From the NCBI GenBank assembly GCA_035560935.1, contig DATMYQ010000331.1:1-10980 (forward strand): 10,980 bases of DNA, read 5' to 3'. The DNA comes from DATMYQ01 sp035560935. GTDB taxonomy: Bacteria > Bacillota > Negativicutes > Sporomusales > Sporomusaceae. Shown piece after piece: positions 6,388 through 10,980 of the stretch; the stretch's first letter is position 1; every line of letters starts with the position of its first letter. Both the position numbers and the translations under genes were made by a program. The notes beneath the pieces were generated by a model that searched no databases, was not told the origin of the DNA, and saw only the letters and a list, made by a program, of their open reading frames with translations.

Positions 6388-7131
6388 TTATACCACCACC
6401 TTTCGCATATTCTGCCCATTAAGCGCCTGTTTTATTTCAGCCACCGAAGGCTGTTCCATGTAAAATACTGTCCGGGGCCCCGTGGAAAAATCTTCTATGG
6501 TATGGGCATCGGAAGCAGTAACCACCGGCAATGTTCCAATCGCAGGAATCCGGCTCCGGGCTTCGGTCAGCGGCACTCGCCGCGAAACCTCCACCGCATC
6601 CAAAGCCACATCCGGCGAAATAAAACCCAATTGAGAAAGAATACTATAAGTGGGCCGGTCCACATGGCTGGCGATGCACAAACCGCCAATTTCCCGAACC
6701 CGCGATGATATCTCCGCCACACCGGCGGTTAACGACGCCAGTAACATCTCCGGTTTTTCCCGAACCAGGTTATCCTCGGCATCCACCACAAACTGAGCGC
6801 CAAACCGTTCTGGATTATTCATCCGCCCGGAACGGTGAGCATTCACAAAAGTTTCCCACTCCCGCAGCTGGCGTATTTTGTCAAACAAAACCACGAGGTG
6901 GACTTCTTCTCTGCTCTCTACTTCCATCCCCGGTAAAATGGTAACATCCGTACCTTTTGCGGCTTCCAGCGCCGCTGCTACATTGTCTCCGGCATTATGG
7001 TCGGTAATGGCCACGATATTCACACCATACTCCGCCGCGTGCCAGACAATGTTCCGGGGTGTCATTTCCACTTCAGCGCAGGGCGACAGCAATGTGTGCA
7101 CATGCAGGTCGGCAACAAAGCGCCGCATCAT
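6388..7131 (-). CDS. PHP-domain metal-dependent phosphoesterase
   Basis: The PHP fold holds two or three metal ions and hydrolyses phosphoesters such as histidinol phosphate, nucleotides or polymerase by-products; the substrate here cannot be told. The 247 residues make a stand-alone PHP protein. Visible metal ligands are DLHVHT (His10, His12), ITDHN (Asp44, His45), PGMEVE (Glu70), His78, ASHVDRP (His156) and ASDAH (Asp208, His210). The ATG overlaps the stop of the upstream DRTGG gene in an ATGA tetranucleotide, so the two are translationally coupled; a second ATG follows immediately. Its place between a sensory-type hydrogenase with DRTGG and the hnd genes suggests a role in signal turnover or hydrogenase control, for example removing a phosphate added by one of the two GHKL ATPases. 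That role is inference; the fold is firm. Confidence 0.87.
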   Translation of the reverse strand: MMRRFVADLHVHTLLSPCAEVEMTPRNIVWHAAEYGVNIVAITDHNAGDNVAAALEAAKGTDVTILPGMEVESREEVHLVVLFDKIRQLREWETFVNAHRSGRMNNPERFGAQFVVDAEDNLVREKPEMLLASLTAGVAEISSRVREIGGLCIASHVDRPTYSILSQLGFISPDVALDAVEVSRRVPLTEARSRIPAIGTLPVVTASDAHTIEDFSTGPRTVFYMEQPSVAEIKQALNGQNMRKVVV

Positions 7132-7469
7132 GCACCGGCGATGCCCAACCGATGCAATCGTCCGGCTACCTCAAACACACCCAGCGGGGAGGTAAGCAAA
7201 ACGACGCCTTCGGACTCGGCTTTTTTTACCGCCTCCTGTTCCGGCTGACTGCCGCCGGCCACAATCACCGCCGCCAAATTACTCAGCGACGCCACCGCAA
7301 TGATATTCTGATGTCCCTGCATGGTAATCCAAACGTTACCCTGTTGAGCCTGTCCCATCACATTACTTAGCAAATCCGAAGCATAGCCTCCGGTAACAGC
7401 CCGCGTCAAAGCGTCCTGACCGGATACCACGGTAAGCGGCACCGCCGTCACCAACTCCTGTACAGTCAT
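7128..7469 (-). CDS. DRTGG-domain protein (second copy)
   Basis: This small 113-residue protein consists almost only of a DRTGG domain, the domain also found in front of HPr kinase/phosphorylase and between CBS-domain pairs in some pyrophosphatases. Here no kinase or CBS domain is attached. The diagnostic stretch is TGGYASDLLSNVM (26-38), followed by GNVWITMQGHQNIIAVA (44-60), SLSNLAAVIVAGG (61-73) and a second half-domain ending in RLHRLGI. The start has an excellent GGAGG six bases before ATG at 7469. It contains no cysteine. It overlaps the PHP gene by four bases. It is paralogous to the first gene of the operon (9324-9692): SDLLSNVM against SDVL, then LSNLAAVIV against LSDLLAVLF. The function is unknown; ligand binding or partner docking is likely from the family. 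Confidence 0.82.
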   Translation of the reverse strand: MTVQELVTAVPLTVVSGQDALTRAVTGGYASDLLSNVMGQAQQGNVWITMQGHQNIIAVASLSNLAAVIVAGGSQPEQEAVKKAESEGVVLLTSPLGVFEVAGRLHRLGIAGA

Positions 7470-7525
7470 GATGTCCCTCCTTTATATTCACAACCAATCC
7501 TTGGGGCAAACCTGCAACATCCCGT

Positions 7526-8851
7526 TCATTTTTTATCCAACGGTGGCGGCAGCTTTTCCGCCAGATCAAACATTTCCTGGGCCAAATCCCGAACTCTCGC
7601 CCGCAATTTGAACACGCAGTCGGTTTCACTGGCGATACCCTGGGCAATATCCTCCGCCAATGCCTTACAGTTGGGAGAACCACAGGAACCACAATCCAGA
7701 CCCGGCAGGTTTTTCAATGTTCTGACCATGACTTCCGCTTTATCCATTGCCTTGGATATATCTTCATCCAGCCGCATGACCGGCCGCGGTTCGATGACCC
7801 GCCGCTCCGCCAGTCCCAACTGGGGTGTAATATCTTCCCGATCGGGCAGTGCAATGCCGGCTTCTTCCTTCTGCATAGCCCGTAACCGCTGACGCATCCG
7901 GTGTTCGGCGACAAAATGATTTTCCACCGTCAACGGCCCGCCGATGCAACCGCCATCACACGATAGCAATTCAATATATTCAATATTTTTCAATCGGCCC
8001 ATCACGATTTGTTCCAACACATCATCCACATGATGAATACCGTGAACCACCAATGTATTGGACGCCTGAACCGCGGTAGTCTCGCCACCGGACACCGCCC
8101 AGCCCACGCCTTCCCAGGATGCGGTCTTGGGAAACTCACCCGTTTGAGCACCACACTCACTGACCGCTTTCAGCATATCACCGTAAATGGCCGACATCCC
8201 AATCGCACCGGTAATATGAGATTTATCGGTGCCCAGAGGGCGCCGGATCGCCGTCATTTTCGCCGGACAGGGTGTAATAAACCACACACCCACTTTATCT
8301 GGAGATACTCCCGCATTTTTTACCGCCTCCGTCCGGGCCAGGCGAGCCGCCACTTCCACCGGCGGACTAAAAGGAATTAAATGTTCCAGCAATTCCGGAA
8401 ACTTCACCTGGATTAATTTCACCACCGCCGGACAAGCTGATGAAATAGCCGGCCGTTTGACTCCCGGTTGTTTTAAGTAGTCGGCAATCACCCGCGACAC
8501 CAGCATCGCGCCTCTGGCCACTTCCACCACCTGGTCGAAACCCAATCGCTGCAGCGCGCACAGTATAACCGGAATCGAAACATCCGGACTAAACTGTCCA
8601 TACAAAGCAGGCGCTGGCAAGGCAACATTATATTCAAAGCGTTGTAAGTCGCTCAATCCGTCGGTCACGGCGGCTTTGGCATGGGCTGGACAGTGGCGGA
8701 TGCATTCGCCACAATCAATACACCGGGACTCGGTAATCAGTGCTTTGCCTCCCCGGATACGAATGGCTTCCGTTGGGCAATGCCGGGTGCAGTTTACACA
8801 CCCCTGACACCGGTCTTCAATCAGACGCACCGAGTGAAAATACTCTCCCAT
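7526..8851 (-). CDS. Sensory-type [FeFe]-hydrogenase-like iron-sulfur protein
   Basis: This 441-residue protein has two ferredoxin [4Fe-4S] motifs (Cys15/18/21/25 and 44/47/50/54), an H-cluster-type domain (about 70-330), and a C-terminal four-Cys Fe-S domain (LDCGSCGSPNC, Cys387/390/395, and Cys412). Four H-cluster cysteines appear kept: SSACPAV (Cys140), TPCPAK (Cys195) and LLSCDGGC (Cys298, Cys302). However, the proton-shuttle Cys of TSCCP is Ala139, the following Trp is Val, and the L2 Glu is Ala201. This pattern fits the putative sensory groups of [FeFe] hydrogenases (C/D), not a fast catalytic enzyme. Unlike HydS proteins it has no PAS domain, but an RsbW-like ATPase gene precedes it and a DRTGG gene follows. 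A role in sensing H2 or redox state is inferred. The Shine-Dalgarno is not clear: AAGGA abuts ATG, and a GTG at codon 8 is an alternative start. Confidence 0.88.
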   Translation of the reverse strand: MGEYFHSVRLIEDRCQGCVNCTRHCPTEAIRIRGGKALITESRCIDCGECIRHCPAHAKAAVTDGLSDLQRFEYNVALPAPALYGQFSPDVSIPVILCALQRLGFDQVVEVARGAMLVSRVIADYLKQPGVKRPAISSACPAVVKLIQVKFPELLEHLIPFSPPVEVAARLARTEAVKNAGVSPDKVGVWFITPCPAKMTAIRRPLGTDKSHITGAIGMSAIYGDMLKAVSECGAQTGEFPKTASWEGVGWAVSGGETTAVQASNTLVVHGIHHVDDVLEQIVMGRLKNIEYIELLSCDGGCIGGPLTVENHFVAEHRMRQRLRAMQKEEAGIALPDREDITPQLGLAERRVIEPRPVMRLDEDISKAMDKAEVMVRTLKNLPGLDCGSCGSPNCKALAEDIAQGIASETDCVFKLRARVRDLAQEMFDLAEKLPPPLDKK

Positions 8852-8905
8852 TCCTTGTTCACCACTCCATCGTTAAACAATACTTGCCCAGACAGACTTG
8901 GTTTA

Positions 8906-9334
8906 TTAATGGCGAATCAGCACTTTCAACCTTGTTCCGACATTTACTGTCGACTGAATATCAAACTCATCCGAGCATCGGGAAATATTGGGCAGACCCA
9001 TGCCGGCCCCGAAACCCATTTCCCGGATGTGATCCGGCGCCGTGGAATATCCTTCCTTCATTGCCAGGGAAATGTCGGCAATGCCCGGACCTTCATCCTC
9101 AATCACAATTTCCGTCCGGTCCGGAAAAATAGCAGCCCGAATCGTTCCCCGCTGGGCATGGATGATCACATTCATTTCCGCCTCGTACGCACTGATGGCA
9201 ATACGGCGGATAATGTCAGACTTCACCCCGATTTGTTGCAGCATCCGTTTAATTTTGCTGGAGGCTTCTCCCGCGGCGTCAAAATCCGATTTATTTAATG
9301 CGAATTCCAGTATCAGCCCTTGATCAGACGTCAC
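8906..9334 (-). CDS. RsbW-like GHKL ATPase (anti-sigma-factor/serine-kinase type)
   Basis: This 142-residue single-domain protein has the HATPase fold in the short form known from anti-sigma factor kinases RsbW and SpoIIAB. The N box is AYEAEMNVIIHA (49-60, with Glu51 and Asn55), the G1 box EDEGPGI (79-85), the ATP-lid/G2 segment MGFGAGMGL (106-114) and a final strand NVGTRLKV (131-138). There is no membrane or phosphoacceptor domain. The start is GTG at 9334, with AAGGG nine bases upstream, and it overlaps the stop of the first DRTGG gene by 11 bases, implying coupled translation. No sigma factor or anti-anti-sigma (STAS) partner is present, so a classical partner-switching system is not visible. 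It may phosphorylate a neighbour, or take a signal from the hydrogenase-like protein encoded next. The fold is firm, the target unknown. Confidence 0.86.
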   Translation of the reverse strand: MTSDQGLILEFALNKSDFDAAGEASSKIKRMLQQIGVKSDIIRRIAISAYEAEMNVIIHAQRGTIRAAIFPDRTEIVIEDEGPGIADISLAMKEGYSTAPDHIREMGFGAGMGLPNISRCSDEFDIQSTVNVGTRLKVLIRH

Positions 9335-9692
9335 CTTCCATCACCCTTTTTCCACAGGGCCGCAGGCCCATCGAAAATAATATTCCACAGGCTTCATACA
9401 TTGTACAGTCCACCACCAGTAAAGGAATATTCTTCGCCATTGCCAGTTCCACTACATCCTGCCCCGGCCGCTTTCCCCTCACAAACAGTACTGCCAGAAG
9501 ATCACTCAATTCCGCGGTACGAATCACCTGGACGTTAGTTAAACCCGTCAATAGCAACGTACGTTCCTTGGTAAACGCCAGCACATCACTCATTAAGTCA
9601 GCGCCGCAGGCACTTTCCGCTTCCTTTTCAAGCCATTCCTGACCACAAATAACTTCCGCCTGCAACATTCTCTGCACTTCAGACAGCTTCAC
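9324..9692 (-). CDS. DRTGG-domain protein (first copy), first gene of the operon
   Basis: This 122-residue protein resembles the DRTGG protein at 7128-7469 along its length: CGADLMSDVLAF (29-40) matches the diagnostic DRTGG stretch, then ELSDLLAVLFVRGKRP (61-76) and a closing SMGLRP. Unlike its paralogue, which has no cysteine, it carries five (Cys16, 29, 96, 102, 113), so it may respond to redox state or bind metal; that is speculation. The start is GTG at 9692 with a GAGGGG about 11 bases upstream. It is the promoter-proximal gene, 59 bases from the Rex box. It has no kinase or CBS domain. It is less typical than the second copy, hence the slightly lower confidence in the domain name. Confidence 0.75.
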   Translation of the reverse strand: MKLSEVQRMLQAEVICGQEWLEKEAESACGADLMSDVLAFTKERTLLLTGLTNVQVIRTAELSDLLAVLFVRGKRPGQDVVELAMAKNIPLLVVDCTMYEACGILFSMGLRPCGKRVMEGDV

Positions 9693-9750
9693 CGTGATTG
9701 CGCCCCCTCAACTCATCAATCTTTCCCGTATACCTGGTTCGATCAATACA

Positions 9751-9768
9751 TTGTGCAAACTTTCACAA
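9751..9768. promoter_or_regulatory. Rex operator controlling the hydrogenase operon
   Basis: TTGTGCAAACTTTCACAA matches 11 of the 12 defined positions of the Rex box TTGTGA-N6-TCACAA, with exact 18-base length. It lies 59 bases upstream of the first start codon and about 60 bases downstream of the predicted sigma-H start point. It would block transcription as a roadblock, or overlap an unrecognised sigma-A promoter. A further half-site (TTCACAT, 9772-9778) follows, making a run of TGTGAAA-type elements on the minus strand. The gene for Rex lies at the far end of the operon. Confidence 0.82.
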
Positions 9769-9828
9769 TTTTTCACATAAAAATAAAAGCCATAGCAAAA
9801 CTTATGAAGGGATTACGTTTGAAGCTAC

Positions 9829-9860
9829 ATTAGACATCTATTCGCTTCGCAAAGTCTAAT
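9829..9860. repeat. Inverted repeat ATTAGAC-N18-GTCTAAT inside the promoter
   Basis: Two perfect 7-base arms (9829-9835 and 9854-9860) flank the sigma-H -10 element; one arm touches the -35, the other the predicted start point. Only part would be transcribed, so a protein-binding DNA operator is more likely than an RNA hairpin. No known regulator is assigned to it. Confidence 0.45.
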
Positions 9861-9866
9861 TCCTGC
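9838..9866 (-). promoter_or_regulatory. Sigma-H-type promoter of the hydrogenase operon
   Basis: On the minus strand, GCAGGAATT (9858-9866) and AGCGAATAG (9838-9846) are 11 bases apart. Every defined position of RnAGGAwww and RnnGAAT agrees with the Bacillus sigma-H consensus; only the last -10 position (w) has G. The start would fall near 9830, giving a leader of about 137 bases that contains the Rex box. An inverted repeat ATTAGAC/GTCTAAT (9829-9835 and 9854-9860) encloses the -10 element. Confidence 0.65.
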
Positions 9867-9967
9867 CGGTCATGCTCGAATTTTCAAAACTTATCGCACT
9901 TTTTTTCACAAAGCACTACAATAGCAACAAATCAGGCAAGGCTAAACCATCAGGTATTTCAATAGTT

Positions 9968-9991
9968 CTCATCATTTAGCTCATCATTTTG
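9968..9991. repeat. Short tandem repeat, two 12-base units
   Basis: CTCATCATTTAG is followed directly by CTCATCATTTTG (11 of 12 identical). It lies between the stop of the O-antigen-ligase-like gene and the operon promoter. It may be a small operator or slippage product. I see no clear terminator for the upstream gene in this stretch. Confidence 0.4.
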
Positions 9992-10031
9992 GCCGATATT
10001 AAATTTTTACTATTCCGGGCCCAAACTGTAA

Positions 10032-10980
10032 TTATTCCCGTTCACCGGCTTCTTCGCCCAGTCCTGCCACTGTCACCAGGCTGCAAAGCAGCCAGAAAAG
10101 CATCGACAACTGGACACTGAACAGTAAATGATCCGTCAGTCCGCAAACCGCCATCCCGGCAAACGCCGCCAAAATCCCCAGCATCAGCCCAGCTATCCAT
10201 TCTTGCCGTTTTTGCCGGAAGATGCGCAGTGCCGTCCGCGCGTGGCAGCCGACAAACAGCAAAAAGGCGGTCAATCCCGGCAGACCAATTTCCGCTGCCA
10301 GGTGCAGATACGTATTATGTGCATGATACATCCGGGTCGAAGCATCATTGATAAATGAATCATAAGAGGGAAAAACCATCCAATAGGCTCCCCAGCCAAT
10401 TCCGGTAAGCGGTTTGTCGGCGATCATCTCCAGCGTGCTGCCCCACATGGCCATCCGCAATGTCGCCGAAGTATCGGTCGGATTGGCAATAGAAAGCAAT
10501 CGTTCCAGCAACGCATCCTGATTAAACAATAATACTAACGGCACCACCGGCAGCACCCAAAAACATCTCCGGTCATATACCAGGCCGCAAACAAGCACGA
10601 CAGCCAATAGCCCCAGCCAGGCACCCCGGCAATACGTCAAAACCAAACCCACTCCCAACGCCAGCGCCAATAGCATCGCCAGCACCCGCCACAGACGCGT
10701 CCGCGCATACAACCCCAGTCCGGTGACCAATGAAAGCATAATAACTAAAAAACCGGCCAATAAATTAGGATTTTCCAAGGTGGAAAAAATTCTCACCTTC
10801 AATTCAGGAAACTGCTCTCCGTCCACCCACTCGGCAGCGGAAGCATCCACTCCGCAATAATATTGATAAAACCCATAGGTCAGCACCAATGCCGCCGAAG
10901 ACAACAAGGTCAGCACCAACCGCCGCAGTTGGTCCGGCGACCGAAAATTATTAACCACCAGATAGTAAACCAATACATAT
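10032..10980 (-). CDS. O-antigen ligase family membrane protein, 5' end beyond the window
   Basis: The visible part is about 316 residues, open to the right edge, so the true start is outside; a TTG at 10971-10973 is only an internal codon. It has several hydrophobic segments, for example VLTLLSSAALVLTYGF, LLAGFLVIMLSLVTGLGLY and LLALALGVGLVLTY. The Wzy_C-type core is visible as STLENPNLLAG, then LTYCRGAWLGLLA, a loop with RMAMWGSTLEMIADKPLTGIGWG, and HAHNTYLHLAAEIGLPG, the conserved His/Asn segment of WaaL-like ligases and Wzy polymerases. Members join or polymerise lipid-linked glycans at the outer face of the inner membrane. The exact glycan (LPS, capsule, teichoic-type or glycoprotein) cannot be told. 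It is separated from the hydrogenase operon by 339 bases and is functionally unrelated. Confidence 0.85.
   Translation of the reverse strand, partial: YVLVYYLVVNNFRSPDQLRRLVLTLLSSAALVLTYGFYQYYCGVDASAAEWVDGEQFPELKVRIFSTLENPNLLAGFLVIMLSLVTGLGLYARTRLWRVLAMLLALALGVGLVLTYCRGAWLGLLAVVLVCGLVYDRRCFWVLPVVPLVLLFNQDALLERLLSIANPTDTSATLRMAMWGSTLEMIADKPLTGIGWGAYWMVFPSYDSFINDASTRMYHAHNTYLHLAAEIGLPGLTAFLLFVGCHARTALRIFRQKRQEWIAGLMLGILAAFAGMAVCGLTDHLLFSVQLSMLFWLLCSLVTVAGLGEEAGERE

Noticed and set aside
7470..7500. TTGTGA half-site and AAGGATTG...GTGAAT sequence ahead of the second DRTGG gene
   Set aside because: The Rex right half is absent and the sigma-H spacing is far too short.
9900..9925. TTCACAA half-site
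   Set aside because: No matching TTGTGA half at the correct distance.

Overview
This window most likely comes from an anaerobic, fermentative or acetogenic Firmicute. A diderm Negativicute of the Sporomusa/Pelosinus kind is my best guess. The basis is a tetrameric NAD(P)-linked [FeFe] hydrogenase, a Rex-type NADH sensor, two sigma-H-like promoters, strong GGAGG ribosome sites, mixed ATG/GTG starts, and an O-antigen-ligase-type membrane protein upstream. The taxon is inferred from gene content only. All supported genes lie on the minus strand, so transcription runs from high to low coordinates.

Layout in transcription order. (1) 10980-10032: 3' part of an O-antigen-ligase-family membrane protein, cut by the window edge. 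(2) 10031-9693: a 339-bp regulatory gap with a near-perfect sigma-H-type promoter (9838-9866), a 7-bp inverted repeat embedded in it, and a strong Rex operator (9751-9768). (3) 9692-1304: one tight ten-gene operon. It encodes a DRTGG-domain protein, an RsbW-like ATPase, an [FeFe]-hydrogenase-like protein with a degenerate active site (sensory type), a second DRTGG protein, a PHP-domain phosphoesterase, HndA (NuoE-like), a free-standing GHKL ATPase, HndB, HndC (NuoF-like) and HndD (catalytic [FeFe] hydrogenase). It ends in a terminator with a perfect 21-bp stem (1251-1298). (4) 1303-1030: the rex promoter region, with a second sigma-H-like promoter and a leader hairpin. (5) 1029-394: rex. (6) 393-1: no supported gene.

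How the parts fit. HndABCD should couple H2 formation or uptake to NAD(P)H, probably together with ferredoxin by flavin-based electron bifurcation. Rex releases DNA when NADH/NAD+ is high, so a Rex box ahead of the operon would raise hydrogenase synthesis when reductant must be disposed of. rex itself lies directly downstream and may share sigma-H control.

The least explained part is the accessory set co-transcribed with the enzyme: a non-catalytic-looking hydrogenase paralogue, two GHKL ATPases, two small DRTGG proteins and a PHP phosphoesterase. It looks like a split H2/redox sensing and phospho-signalling module acting on, or alongside, the bifurcating hydrogenase. That role is inference. 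I see no hydrogenase maturases (HydE/F/G), tRNA, rRNA, CRISPR array, insertion sequence or attachment site.
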